A DNA stretch of 64,000 bases from Marinirhabdus sp963793275 (GCA_963793275.1 CAWBZL010000003.1:806001-870000); one strand, 5' to 3'; counted from the stretch's first letter, positions 33,301-42,436 are shown. Translations and numbers: made by a program. The notes: a model not told the origin generated them from the letters alone.

Positions 33301-36300
33301 TGGAATGGAACAGGAACTATGCTTGTAACCGGAGCCGACACACAAATGGATAATAATATCGCAACCGGAGATGATGCCGGTCAAGGTGGTGGGGCATTGT
33401 ATAATGACGGAGGAACTATGAATATTGATTCATTTGCCGATATTTTCAGCAATCTTGCGACAGGTACTTCTGGTTCTGGAGGTGCTATATTAAGTACCGG
33501 GGGTATGCTGAATATTGACGGTGCAGCCCTTACTTCAAACAGCGCAAATCGTGCTGGTGGTGGTATCGAAATATTTGACGGTAATGCAAATCTTATCGAT
33601 CTTCAATTAATATTAAATGATGTAAATGGAACAGCTGGAACTGCTAATCCTGGAAATGGTGGAGGACTTCACATTACTTCCAATACATCTGACGTTACAA
33701 TAAATGGTATAATTTTCCTTAACACTGCAGCTTCCGAAGGTGGAGGATTGTGGAACAGTGGAGGAACTATGAATATTGTAGGTGGAGGAGCTATTTTTGC
33801 CAATACTTTTATAGATAGCAATACCGCATCAGGTGCAGACGCAACCAATGGTGGTGGTGGAATCTTCAATAATGGAGGAACACTTGGCGTAGCCAGCGGA
33901 ACTAATATTGTAAATAATGTTGCCAATGGTGCCGCAGGTTCTGGTGGAGGGATTCACAGTACAGACGGTATGTTAACTATTGATGGAACTATCATTACAG
34001 GAAACCAGGCTGTGAGAGCAGGTGGTGGAATAGAGATCGCCAGTGGTGATCTTACGATGACAGGAGTGACCCTAAATACCAACGATGTAGGTGTTGCATT
34101 AGGAGCTAATCCAGGAAATGGTGGTGGTCTTCACGTAGGTGGAACAGGTAATGCTACCATTACCGGTGGAACCGTAGACGGAAACGTAGCTGCTGCCGAA
34201 GGTGGTGGGTTATGGAACGCTATGGGAACAATGGATGTAATTGGAGTTCCAGTTACAAATAATATTGCCAGCGGTGCTTTAGCCGAAAACGGAGGTGGTG
34301 GAATCTACAACGACGGGGGAACCTTGAATGTAGACGCTGCAACTTTAATAGATAGTAACGTAGCCGATGGAGCCGCAGGTTCTGGAGGTGGAATTCTTTC
34401 TACCGGAGGTGATGTAAATTTAACAGGTACAACAATTACCAACAATCAATCGAACCGCGCAGGTGGTGGAATTGAAATTGCTGGTGGTAGTTTAACCTCA
34501 ACCGATGTTACTTTAAATACGAACGATACAGGTGTAGCCTCTGGCGCAGCAATGCCAGGTAATGGTGGTGGTCTTCACGTAGGTGGAACAGCCAATTCAA
34601 CAATTACCGGCGGAACTGTAGACGGAAACGTAGCTGCTGCCGAAGGTGGTGGGTTATGGAACGCTATGGGAACAATGGATGTAATTGGAGTTCCAGTTAC
34701 AAATAATATTGCCAGCGGTGCTTTAGCCGAAAACGGAGGTGGTGGAATCTACAACGACGGGGGAACCTTGAATGTAGACGCTACAACTTTAATAGATAGT
34801 AACGTAGCCGATGGAGCCGAAGGTTCTGGAGGTGGAATTCTTTCTACCGGAGGTGATGTAAATTTAACAGGTACAACTATTACCAACAATCAATCGAACC
34901 GCGCAGGTGGTGGAATTGAAATTGCCGGTGGTAGTTTAACCTCAACCGATGTTACTCTAAATACGAACGATACAGGTGTAGCCTCTGGCGCAGCAATGCC
35001 AGGTAATGGTGGTGGTCTTCACGTAGGTGGAACAGCCAATTCAACAATTACCGGTGGAACTGTAGACGGAAACGTAGCTGCTGCCGAAGGTGGTGGGTTA
35101 TGGAACGCTATGGGAACAATGGATGTAATTGGAGTTCCAGTTACAAATAATATTGCCAGCGGTGCTTTAGCCGAAAACGGAGGTGGTGGAATCTACAACG
35201 ACGGGGGAACCTTGAATGTAGACGCTGCAACTTTAATAGATAGTAACGTAGCCGATGGAGCCGCAGGTTCTGGAGGTGGAATTCTTTCTACCGGAGGTGA
35301 TGTAAATTTAACAGGTACAACTATTACCAACAATCAATCGAACCGCGCAGGTGGTGGAATTGAAATTGCCGGTGGTAGTTTAACCTCAACCGATGTTACT
35401 CTAAATACGAACGATACAGGTGTAGCCTCTGGCGCAGCAATGCCAGGTAATGGTGGTGGTCTTCACGTAGGTGGAACAGCCAATTCAACAATTACCGGCG
35501 GAACTGTAGACGGAAACCTAGCCGCTGCCGAAGGTGGAGGACTGTGGAATGGTGGAGGAATAATGACCGTAGATGCTGTAGCAGTTACCAATAATATAGC
35601 CAGCGGTGCTTTAGCCGAGAATGGTGGTGGAGGAATCTATAACGATGGAGGAACACTAGATATCTTAACAGGTACAACTATAACTAGTAATTTAGCTAAT
35701 GGTGCAGCCGGATCTGGTGGAGGAATTTTATCCACAGACGGAACTGTAACTATAGCCGATAACTTCATTACTTTAAACAGTGCTAATCGCGCTGGTGGAG
35801 CGATAGAAGTGATTGATGGTACCTTAAATCTAAACGGTACGATCATTAATACGAACGATGTGAACGGAACTGCAGGAACTCCAATGCCAGGAAATGGTGG
35901 TGGAATTCATATCAGTGGCGTAACTACCACAACTATTAATGATGCTTTAATTGCAAGCAACACTGCTTTAAATGAAGGTGGTGGACTTTGGAACCAGGCA
36001 GGTAGTACAATGACTGTTAATAATACAGACGTAACTCTTAATGTTGCCGTTTCCGGACCAGGAGGAGGAGGAATCTTCAACAATGGCGGTGATATGAATA
36101 TTGACGGAAGTGATATAATATCCAATACAGCAACTGGAACTTCTGGTTCTGGTGGTGGATTGTATAGTACAGATGGCGCAATAGGTCTTACCAATGTAAT
36201 GATAGACGGTAATAGTGCTAACAGAGCAGGTGGAGGTATTGAAGTAGTAGACGGAGACGTTACTATGGATGGTACTACGCTGCAAGGAAATGATGTTGCA

Positions 36301-39300
36301 GGAAATGCAGGAACACCAATGCCAGGTAATGGTGGTGGACTGCACGTTACAGGAGTTGCCAATGTGATTCTTAATAACGGAACCGTAACAGGAAACCAGG
36401 CTGCAAGCGAAGGTGGTGGACTTTGGAACCAGGTTGGTAGTACAATGACCGTAGATGGTACAGTTGTAGAAAGCAATCAGGCAGCAGGAGCTGCAGCCGA
36501 CAATGGTGGAGGAGGAATCTTCAACAATGGAGGAACGCTTGTTGTTCAGAATAGTAGTACCATTAATAACAATGCTGCTACCGGAGCTGCTGGTTCTGGA
36601 GGTGGTATTCAGAATGTAGATGGAGGTACTGTAACGGTAGATGCTTCTTCAATTACCAATAATACTGCAAAAAGAGCAGGTGGTGGTATTGAAGATAATT
36701 CAACAAACGGTGCCGGAACTATTACACTTACCAGTGTAACTTTAGACGACAACTTTGTAGGAACCGCTCCGGGTAACGGAGGTGGATTACATATGACGGG
36801 ACCAGGAACTTCAAACATTACAGATGGTACTGTTTCAAATAATACAGCAACCCTAGAAGGTGGTGGATTATGGAATGGTTCCGGAACAATGACGGTTACT
36901 GGAACAACGATAGATGGTAACACCGCAGGTGGAGATATGGCCAACGAAGGTGGTGGAGGAATTTTCAACGCTGGAGGAACACTGGATGTAAATACTGCAA
37001 CAATTAGCAATAATATTGCCAATGGTTCTGCAGGTTCTGGTGGAGGAATTCTAAACGATGAAGGTACTCTGGTAGTTACTGGTAGTACTATCTCAGGAAA
37101 CACATCTGTGAGAGCAGGTGGTGGTATTGAGGATAACAGTCTTGCTGGAAATACAACACTAATTACAGCTACAGACTTCACAAACAATAGCACAGCATCT
37201 TCGCCAGGTAATGGTGGTGGATTGCACGTAACAGGTCCTGGAGACACTAATATATTAGGTGGTAACGTAACAGGAAATACTGCGGCCTTAGAAGGTGGTG
37301 GATTATGGAACGGTGCTGGTTTTATGACAATTGAAAATACCGTTATAGATGGTAACACTGCAAGTGGAGCTATGGCTAACGAAGGTGGAGGAGGAGTCTT
37401 CAACGCTGGAGGAACGCTGGAAATAACAGCAGCAACCATTACGAACAATGTAGCCGACGGTGCTTCAGGTTCTGGGGGTGGTATCTTAAATGATCAGGGA
37501 ATTTTAACGATTTCAGGAACAACAATTACCGCAAACACAGCTGTAAGAGCAGGTGGTGGTATTGAAGATAACAGTGTTGCCGGGAATACACTTTCTTTAG
37601 ATAGTGTAGACCTAATGGATAACGTAGCAAGTGCCGCACCAGGTAATGGTGGTGGACTTCATATTACAGGTCCTGGAGATAGTTCAATTACCGGAGGTAC
37701 TGTGAGTGGAAACATTGCAGCCTTAGAAGGTGGTGGATTATGGAATGGATCTGGAGCAATGACCGTAGATGGAACAACTATCGACGGAAATACAGCAAGT
37801 GGAGCCATGGCCAACGAAGGTGGAGGAGGAATCTTCAACAACGGAGGAACCTTGGACGTAAGTAATGCAACTATTTTGAACAATGTAGCCGATGGTGCTT
37901 CAGGTTCTGGTGGTGGTATTCTGAACGATTCGGGTACAATGACAGTAACCGATACAGAAATTTCAGCAAACACTTCTATGAGAGCAGGTGGTGGTATTGA
38001 AGTTGCCTCAGGTGGCGGAACAACAACCCTTACAAACGTAGATTTACTGAACAATGCAACAGCATCTTCTCCGGGTAACGGAGGTGGAATGCACATTACC
38101 GGTGGTGATGATAGCACTGTAACCGGTGGAACAATTTCAGGAAACACTGCTGCTTTAGAAGGTGGTGGATTATGGAATGGTGCCGGAGCAATGACTGTGG
38201 ATGGAGCTACTATAGACGGTAATACTGCAAGTGGAGCAATGGCCAACGAAGGTGGTGGAGGAATCTTTAACGCTGGAGGTACATTAACTGTTTCAAATGC
38301 AACACTTACTAACAATGTTGCCGACGGAGCTTCTGGTTCTGGAGGTGGTATTTTAAACGATGATGGTATATTGTTTATGAATGATACTAGTTTTGATGGA
38401 AACACTGCTGTAAGAGCAGGTGGAGCCATTGAAGAAAATAGTACGTTAGGAAACACTGCTACTATTACAGACACAGATTTCACCAATAACAGTGCAAGTG
38501 CAAACCCGGGTAACGGTGGAGCACTACACATCTCAGGACCAGGAAACGCAATTATCTCTGGAGGAGTTGCTACAGGAAACACAGCAGCTTCTGAAGGTGG
38601 TGCATTCTGGAACAGTGTAGGAGGAATGACATTGTCAGCAATTACAATTGCAGACAACGTTGCCGAAGGTGCTGCTGCAGACAATGGTGGAGGAGGAATC
38701 TTCAACAATGGAGGAAACTTAACCTTACTGAATGATGTTGTTCTTGAAAACAATCAGGCAACAGGAACTTCAGGTTCTGGTGGAGGTCTTCTAAGTATAG
38801 ATGGAGATATTTCTGTTACCAACTCAATTTTTGATGGAAACGCAGCCAACAGAGCAGGTGGAGCTATCGAAATTATTGAAGGAGCGCTATTACTTACTAC
38901 ATCACAATTAATTAATAACGATGTGGATGGTACTTCTGGTACTGCAAACCCAGGAAATGGAGGAGCATTACACGTATCAGGGAACGCTGCAACAATAGAT
39001 ATTAGTCTTAGTACTATTGATGGAAACAGTGCTGCCAGTGAAGGTGGTGGATTGTGGAATCAGGATGGGTCTACAATGACCGTTCTAACGTCTACAGTAT
39101 CCAGAAACAGTGCTGCTGAAGGTGGAGGAATCTACAATAATACCGGTGCCATTACGGCAGTAGTAAGAAGTACTATTTCAAGTAATGAAGCATCTTCAAA
39201 TGGTGGTGGAATTACTAACGATGGTGCAAGCTTAGAGCTTGATGCTGTAACAGTAGGAGCTAATATCGCTGCTGGTACAGGTGGAGGAATCCAGAGTAAT

Positions 39301-39903
39301 ACTTCAACTAGTTTGAAGAATACTATTGTAGCTTTAAACACTGCAGGATCCGGACTAGACGTTAGTGGTACATTTACTTCTAATGACTATAACCTGATAG
39401 GTACAGACGACGAAGGCGCGTTCCCGGAACAAGCCAACGATGTTGAAGAAACAGACCCAATGTTAGGACCACTACAAAATAATGGTGGTGATACTGAAAC
39501 TCACGAATTATTGTTAGGATCTTTAGCTTATAATGGTGGAGACCCTGCAGATTTGTTTGACGATCAGATTGGACAAGCTGTTTTTGACGGTATCCGTGAC
39601 ATAGGAGCTTTTGAAGCACAAGACGTATTGTTAGCAATAGAAGATATAGCTACCAATGGAAGTGGAATCGTAGTGTACCCGAACCCATCAAGCGGAACGG
39701 CGAATATAGATATCCCACAGACCTTTGGAAACGATATACGTGTAACTGTGATCGAGTTAGGTTCAGGAAAAATTGTAAAGGATTTTACAGCAATTGCTGG
39801 TAACAATCAAGTACAATTAAGTGGAATGGCCAATGGCGTTTACATTATTCAGGTAGTATCTGATGCGACAAGCTCAACCCACAGGTTGATCTTATCTAAA
39901 TAA
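30355..39903 (+). CDS. Giant secreted beta-helix repeat protein with T9SS sorting domain
   Basis: 3182 residues. A signal peptide (to about residue 25, S-F-G-Q) is followed by V-T-N-G-N-D-A-G-P-G-S-L-R-Q-A-V-D, the start of 'choice-of-anchor' beta-helix proteins. About 19 repeats of roughly 148 residues follow, each with G-N-G-G-G-L-H, E-G-G-G-L-W-N, N-G-G-G-G-I-F-N-N-G-G, G-S-G-G-G-I and N-R-A-G-G-G-I-E in order. A choice-of-anchor Q-like region comes next (Y-N-L-I-G-T-D near 3020), then a type A T9SS sorting domain (V-Y-P-N-P-S-S-G ... L-I-L-S-K). The mature protein is very poor in Lys, Cys and aromatics and rich in Gly, Asn, Thr and Asp. It is probably a surface adhesin or matrix protein, but this is inference. 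Confidence 0.92.
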   Translation: MKNTITRNWLLLVSILLTTSLSFGQFTVTNGNDAGPGSLRQAVDDANTAAGPNTITLGFNSPVLTTGEIDITDDLTISSFGSSINASNNGRIFNIIDAGSVTINTITFINGVADNGGAIFSQNTNLDINGSTFNDNTANGAPGSGGAIFNTGTGILDINGGSFRRNTANRAGGAIEVQSSDNLIVAGFTVFQDNTATGPPGNGGAIHITGAASSTITGRFLTNIAANEGGAIWNGTGTMNILGSDIDGNVASGPTAANGGGGIFNNGGDLLINNLLAGFVPRITRVINNQANGAAGSGGGLHSNGGSVTITSNGTLPANRIAFRDNQAIRAGGGIEISGGTFVMNDVVLDGNDAGVALGANPGNGGGLHITGAIDVEINGGLVQNNIAVEGGGLWNNMGTMTINSVSLDDNVATGGTTGGGGVYTLGGPLDITDTNFNRNLAVNGSASGGAIFAAPNSVVDIDGLPTGGFFQENEANRAGGAIEMSAGGTLTIANSDLGNNVANGAPGNGGAIHLTGDASLTITDSNVAANTAALEGGGLWNGTGTMTVTNTTVNANEALGGAAADDGGGGIFNNGGDLIINGTSTVNGNIASGALGSGGGILTLGGTLSADNITISGNSANRAGGGIEINGGTTYTFTGLTLDGNFIATPNPGNGGGLHVSGTPMVTFTGGSVTNNTAIEGGGLWNGGGVMNVTGTTITGNEAQGAAPTTGGGGIFNNGGTLNVDGGTTILSNTATGTSGSGGGIMSNDGDVTVSDIGTSISNNSANRAGGGIEIIDGTLTTNDIDMNGNDAGASAPNPGNGGFLHVSGVATVNINGGNMQNNIAASEGGGVWNQVGSTMTLDNPNMINNTASGDDADNGGGAIFNNGGDVIVINAVIDGNTADGLLGSGGGIFSATPGTLTLNNVTLQNNTANRAGGGIEILSAPGELYSFTDLTLLNNIATGTGAAPGNGGGYHISGGGDSTFTNALVQNNTAVEGGGLWNGTGTMLVTGADTQMDNNIATGDDAGQGGGALYNDGGTMNIDSFADIFSNLATGTSGSGGAILSTGGMLNIDGAALTSNSANRAGGGIEIFDGNANLIDLQLILNDVNGTAGTANPGNGGGLHITSNTSDVTINGIIFLNTAASEGGGLWNSGGTMNIVGGGAIFANTFIDSNTASGADATNGGGGIFNNGGTLGVASGTNIVNNVANGAAGSGGGIHSTDGMLTIDGTIITGNQAVRAGGGIEIASGDLTMTGVTLNTNDVGVALGANPGNGGGLHVGGTGNATITGGTVDGNVAAAEGGGLWNAMGTMDVIGVPVTNNIASGALAENGGGGIYNDGGTLNVDAATLIDSNVADGAAGSGGGILSTGGDVNLTGTTITNNQSNRAGGGIEIAGGSLTSTDVTLNTNDTGVASGAAMPGNGGGLHVGGTANSTITGGTVDGNVAAAEGGGLWNAMGTMDVIGVPVTNNIASGALAENGGGGIYNDGGTLNVDATTLIDSNVADGAEGSGGGILSTGGDVNLTGTTITNNQSNRAGGGIEIAGGSLTSTDVTLNTNDTGVASGAAMPGNGGGLHVGGTANSTITGGTVDGNVAAAEGGGLWNAMGTMDVIGVPVTNNIASGALAENGGGGIYNDGGTLNVDAATLIDSNVADGAAGSGGGILSTGGDVNLTGTTITNNQSNRAGGGIEIAGGSLTSTDVTLNTNDTGVASGAAMPGNGGGLHVGGTANSTITGGTVDGNLAAAEGGGLWNGGGIMTVDAVAVTNNIASGALAENGGGGIYNDGGTLDILTGTTITSNLANGAAGSGGGILSTDGTVTIADNFITLNSANRAGGAIEVIDGTLNLNGTIINTNDVNGTAGTPMPGNGGGIHISGVTTTTINDALIASNTALNEGGGLWNQAGSTMTVNNTDVTLNVAVSGPGGGGIFNNGGDMNIDGSDIISNTATGTSGSGGGLYSTDGAIGLTNVMIDGNSANRAGGGIEVVDGDVTMDGTTLQGNDVAGNAGTPMPGNGGGLHVTGVANVILNNGTVTGNQAASEGGGLWNQVGSTMTVDGTVVESNQAAGAAADNGGGGIFNNGGTLVVQNSSTINNNAATGAAGSGGGIQNVDGGTVTVDASSITNNTAKRAGGGIEDNSTNGAGTITLTSVTLDDNFVGTAPGNGGGLHMTGPGTSNITDGTVSNNTATLEGGGLWNGSGTMTVTGTTIDGNTAGGDMANEGGGGIFNAGGTLDVNTATISNNIANGSAGSGGGILNDEGTLVVTGSTISGNTSVRAGGGIEDNSLAGNTTLITATDFTNNSTASSPGNGGGLHVTGPGDTNILGGNVTGNTAALEGGGLWNGAGFMTIENTVIDGNTASGAMANEGGGGVFNAGGTLEITAATITNNVADGASGSGGGILNDQGILTISGTTITANTAVRAGGGIEDNSVAGNTLSLDSVDLMDNVASAAPGNGGGLHITGPGDSSITGGTVSGNIAALEGGGLWNGSGAMTVDGTTIDGNTASGAMANEGGGGIFNNGGTLDVSNATILNNVADGASGSGGGILNDSGTMTVTDTEISANTSMRAGGGIEVASGGGTTTLTNVDLLNNATASSPGNGGGMHITGGDDSTVTGGTISGNTAALEGGGLWNGAGAMTVDGATIDGNTASGAMANEGGGGIFNAGGTLTVSNATLTNNVADGASGSGGGILNDDGILFMNDTSFDGNTAVRAGGAIEENSTLGNTATITDTDFTNNSASANPGNGGALHISGPGNAIISGGVATGNTAASEGGAFWNSVGGMTLSAITIADNVAEGAAADNGGGGIFNNGGNLTLLNDVVLENNQATGTSGSGGGLLSIDGDISVTNSIFDGNAANRAGGAIEIIEGALLLTTSQLINNDVDGTSGTANPGNGGALHVSGNAATIDISLSTIDGNSAASEGGGLWNQDGSTMTVLTSTVSRNSAAEGGGIYNNTGAITAVVRSTISSNEASSNGGGITNDGASLELDAVTVGANIAAGTGGGIQSNTSTSLKNTIVALNTAGSGLDVSGTFTSNDYNLIGTDDEGAFPEQANDVEETDPMLGPLQNNGGDTETHELLLGSLAYNGGDPADLFDDQIGQAVFDGIRDIGAFEAQDVLLAIEDIATNGSGIVVYPNPSSGTANIDIPQTFGNDIRVTVIELGSGKIVKDFTAIAGNNQVQLSGMANGVYIIQVVSDATSSTHRLILSK
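34112..35518 (+). repeat. Tandem 444-bp near-identical repeats inside the giant gene
   Basis: Units start at about 34112, 34556 and 35000, with a fourth partial unit from 35444 that diverges after about 35518. The exact 444-bp (148-codon) spacing was measured from a shared ATGCCAGGTAATGG string at 34552, 34996 and 35440. Units 2 and 3 differ at only a few bases seen by eye (for example GCTACA/GCTGCA and GCCGAAGG/GCCGCAGG). Unit 1 differs mostly near its start. Other repeats in the gene are far more diverged, so these copies arose by recent duplication. Confidence 0.9.
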
Positions 39904-39926
39904 GCTTCAGCAATACATAGGAAGCG

Positions 39927-39958
39927 AAAGCCCCTTCAGAAATGAAGGGGCTTTTTTT
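39927..39958 (+). terminator. Strong rho-independent terminator of the giant gene
   Basis: AAAGCCCCTTCA (39927-39938) pairs perfectly with TGAAGGGGCTTT (39943-39954) around a GAAA tetraloop, followed by a run of seven T residues. It starts 24 bp after the stop codon. Confidence 0.92.
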
Positions 39959-40070
39959 ATGAATCATTTTTGGGAAAGAAATTGCGACCGTTTTATATAT
40001 CTTTACGGAAACAAGTTACTACAAACATTGTTATTCTGGTTAGATTATTTGGTAAGGACAACAAAATATA

Positions 40071-40095
40071 TTGTATAACTAGTTACCACACATTA
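40071..40095. repeat. Left inverted-repeat end of a possible cassette-like segment
   Basis: TTGTATAACTAGTTACCACA plus CATTA. Its reverse complement matches 41440-41464 at 19 of 25 positions, with a nearly unbroken TAAyGTGTGGTAAC core. The two copies face each other and enclose the two open frames 40121-41436. Confidence 0.5.
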
Positions 40096-40120
40096 GTCGA
40101 TAATATTTAAAATATAGATT

Positions 40121-40510
40121 ATGAAAAATACAATAATTTTAATACTGACAATTCTTCCATTTTCTGTTTTCGGACAAAACAATTCTTCTGTTCAATACAA
40201 TGTAGATGATCATTTACATTCAGAGATCCTATCCGTAAAAAATTCTGTTGACAAAACTATTGATGAAATTGAGAGTAAAATTAGGACGACACTTATTAAT
40301 GATATCAAACACGATATGGCAATTTTGAATTTTGATTTAAGAAAATCCTATAATTTGTCATTTGGAGAACAAGTTAGCGAGAAATTTAACCAATCTAATC
40401 AACAGGGATTAGATGGAATTTTGTTTGAAACAGACAAATCCAAAGACTTTAAAAAGAAGTTTAAGGAAACAATAAATTTAATAAAACTGAAAAGCGATAC
40501 TCAAATTTAA
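40121..40510 (+). CDS. Hypothetical exported protein, 129 residues
   Basis: A signal peptide (M-K-N-T-I-I-L-I-L-T-I-L-P-F-S-V-F-G-Q, cut after about residue 18) precedes a 110-residue mature part that is mostly helical by composition, charged (Lys, Asp, Glu), without Cys or Trp. Heptad-like spacing around residues 38-62 suggests a short coiled coil. I do not recognise the family. It lies inside the inverted-repeat-bounded patch and is followed by the CarboxypepD-domain gene after 36 bp. Codon use is more AT-rich than that of the giant gene beside it. Confidence 0.55.
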   Translation: MKNTIILILTILPFSVFGQNNSSVQYNVDDHLHSEILSVKNSVDKTIDEIESKIRTTLINDIKHDMAILNFDLRKSYNLSFGEQVSEKFNQSNQQGLDGILFETDKSKDFKKKFKETINLIKLKSDTQI

Positions 40511-40546
40511 GCATAACCCGTACTACAACTTACCATATAATAAACC

Positions 40547-41436
40547 ATGATAAAAAATTATCTATTTCTAATCTTAGTAATTTTTATTTCAAATACATCC
40601 TATGCACAAATTAGCGGAACTGTTAAAGATAGCTTGACTAATGAACCACTTCCATTTGTTAATATCTGGGTAAAAGGGAAATTTTTCGGTGGAACAAGTG
40701 ATCAGAATGGAAATTTCACAATTGAACAATCACGAGAAAATGATTCATTAATCATTTCGTATCTCGGATTTGAAAGAAAAGAAATATCTGCAAAAAAAGG
40801 AATTAAAATATTCTTAAAGGAAAAGCCGGAAGAACTCGAGGAAATTATAATAATCCCAATGAAAGCTGAATTAGAATTTGAGATTAATTCATATAAAAGA
40901 GCAAAAAAAACAGAGAATACCTTAATTCTGGTAAAGGATTTCAATATTCAGTTGCAAAATACTATCCAAACAAGTCAGATTATAAAAAAACACCTTTTAT
41001 TAAAGAACTAAATTTTATTACCAATAACGCGCTTAAAGAAACTGTACCATTCAAAGTGAATATCTTAAAAGCAGATAAAAATGGCAAGCCAACAGAAAAT
41101 TATTTGCTAAAAAATTTCATAGTTAAAGCACCAAATGGAGTAAACGAAATTATAGTTGATTTAATCGACGAAAAATTGATTATTCCTGACACTGGGTTTT
41201 TCGTAGTTCTTGAAAGACTTTATATTGACCAAAATAGATTGCTAAATAAATACTATAAAAAAGACAAAAACTTAATTGAATATTCTTACCAACCAACAAT
41301 TGGAATGGTTAATAATGATGAAAATAAAAATACCTGGTGGTATTTTGGTGGAACTTGGAATTCCATTAGTGAACTTCAAAAAAGATTTACTTTTGATATT
41401 AAGGATATAGCGATGAATATTAAGCTGACAAATTAA
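40547..41436 (+). pseudogene. Carboxypeptidase-like regulatory-domain protein, split at an A8 tract
   Basis: The first frame (40547-41011) gives a signal peptide, S-Y-A-Q cleavage site, and a CarboxypepD_reg-like beta-sandwich (I-S-G-T-V-K-D-S-L-T-N-E-P-L-P-F-V-N-I, then T-S-D-Q-N-G-N-F-T-I). The remainder lies in the next frame, which is open from about 40903 and reads G-K-G-F-Q-Y-S-V-A-K-Y-Y-P-N-K and onward to the stop at 41434-41436. A single-base slip in the AAAAAAAA run at 40903-40910 restores one protein of about 296 residues, matching the usual two-part layout of this flavobacterial family. Function unknown. It could be a sequencing error, decay, or a slippery tract. Confidence 0.7.
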
Positions 41437-41439
41437 AAA

Positions 41440-41650
41440 TAACGTGTGGTAACAACGCATATAATACAGCGGTCACATTCGGCTTCAATTAAATTCCCTA
41501 AATTTATAAAATAATTGGCACAGCGGATAATTACGTAGTGTCGGCGCCACTGCCCACGGCTGATTCGCACGCTGCCCTTCCCACTTTCGCTGACGCAAAA
41601 TGTTGGCACTGCCGAAGCTGCCGCTCAAAACCCGCCGTATCATATGCAAA
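41440..41650. repeat. GC-rich structured intergenic element with inverted ends
   Basis: The left edge TAACGTGTGGTAACAACGCA continues into GCATATAATACAGCGG (41458-41473). The right edge ends CCGCCGTATCATATGC, whose reverse complement GCATATGATACGGCGG matches it at 14 of 16 positions. The interior is clearly richer in G+C than its surroundings and contains several small palindromes. There is no open frame. It resembles a non-coding mobile or cassette-boundary repeat; it lacks the simple R-Y-Y-Y-A-A-C / G-T-T-R-R-R-Y ends of a classical integron attC site. Confidence 0.55.
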
Positions 41651-41680
41651 ACAGTTCGGTAAAATTTAAAAACACAATTA

Positions 41681-42193
41681 ATGAAAGTAATTTTAATAAC
41701 ACTTCTCCTTTTGATTAATGGAACTTTAATTTCTCAAAATGAATATGAGAATAGTATCGTTGAACAGAGTAAGATTATGAGTGATGCAATATTCAATGGA
41801 GAATATGAAGTTTTAGCAGATTATACATATCCACTTATTATTGAAATGATGGGCGGAAAAGACAGTATGATGCGTATTATTGAAAATGCCATGGACAACA
41901 TGAAAAACCAAGGATTTTCATTTTCAAATATCGACATAGGAAAACCATCCAGAGTTTATGAAGCTGGTGATGAATTGCACTGCATTATGTCGCAAACCAT
42001 TGAGTTGAAAAATTCAGAAGGCACATTGAAAAGCAAATCATATCTCCTTGGAATTTCTAAAAATGACGGTAAAAATTGGTTTTTTATAGATACAGGTCAA
42101 TTAACAAATGAAACAGTTTACGAAATGTTTCCCGACTTCAATTCTGATTTGATAATTCCTGAAACGGAACAGCCTGAATTTATCTCAAATTAA
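41681..42193 (+). CDS. Hypothetical secreted protein, 170 residues
   Basis: A signal peptide (M-K-V-I-L-I-T-L-L-L-L-I-N-G-T-L-I-S-Q) precedes a 150-residue mature domain with mixed alpha/beta pattern: helix with A-I-F-N-G-E-Y-E-V-L-A-D-Y-T, then strands Y-E-A-G-D-E-L-H-C-I-M-S-Q, S-K-S-Y-L-L-G-I-S and W-F-F-I-D-T-G. The pattern suggests an NTF2/SnoaL-like cone fold with I-S-K-N-D-G-K-N-W-F-F-I-D as the last strands, but this is weak inference. Located immediately after the structured element. Unknown role. Confidence 0.6.
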   Translation: MKVILITLLLLINGTLISQNEYENSIVEQSKIMSDAIFNGEYEVLADYTYPLIIEMMGGKDSMMRIIENAMDNMKNQGFSFSNIDIGKPSRVYEAGDELHCIMSQTIELKNSEGTLKSKSYLLGISKNDGKNWFFIDTGQLTNETVYEMFPDFNSDLIIPETEQPEFISN

Positions 42194-42436
42194 ACTATAC
42201 TCCACAAAGTATATTATTTTTGGATCTGCCAGTCCTTCAATGAATTTGGTTTCCTAAAAATAAACTCTATTTAAATTCAAAAAGACCGATAGGCGGCGCC
42301 ACGTTGCTACTTAGATTTAACGCACAGACGAATCAGCCACAAAACAGAAAAAATACTCCCGAAAATAATGCTGAATTATTATTCCAATTTTTAAAATATA
42401 TTACTACCTTGAGTACTTTAATTAAATTTTAAAAGA

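Noticed and set aside
31893..36476. Other minus-strand frames opposite the giant gene
   Set aside because: Same cause as above: repeated Pro-Pro-Pro motifs mirror the Gly-Gly-Gly motifs of the plus strand.
36609..38753. Long minus-strand frames (279 and 364 residues) opposite the giant gene
   Set aside because: They are antisense shadows. The repeat's codon pattern (GGT/GGA/AAT/ACA-rich) has few reverse stops; the products are Pro/Ser-rich low-complexity sequence without start context or domains.
30355..39903. CRISPR array or phage tail fibre as explanation of the repeats
   Set aside because: Repeats are 444 bp, coding and in frame, with a signal peptide and T9SS domain; there are no short repeats with spacers and no phage genes nearby.
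41440..41650. Integron attC site
   Set aside because: The size and palindromic ends are suggestive, but the conserved R-Y-Y-Y-A-A-C and G-T-T-R-R-R-Y core sites are not at the ends and no integrase is present. Kept only as a structured repeat.
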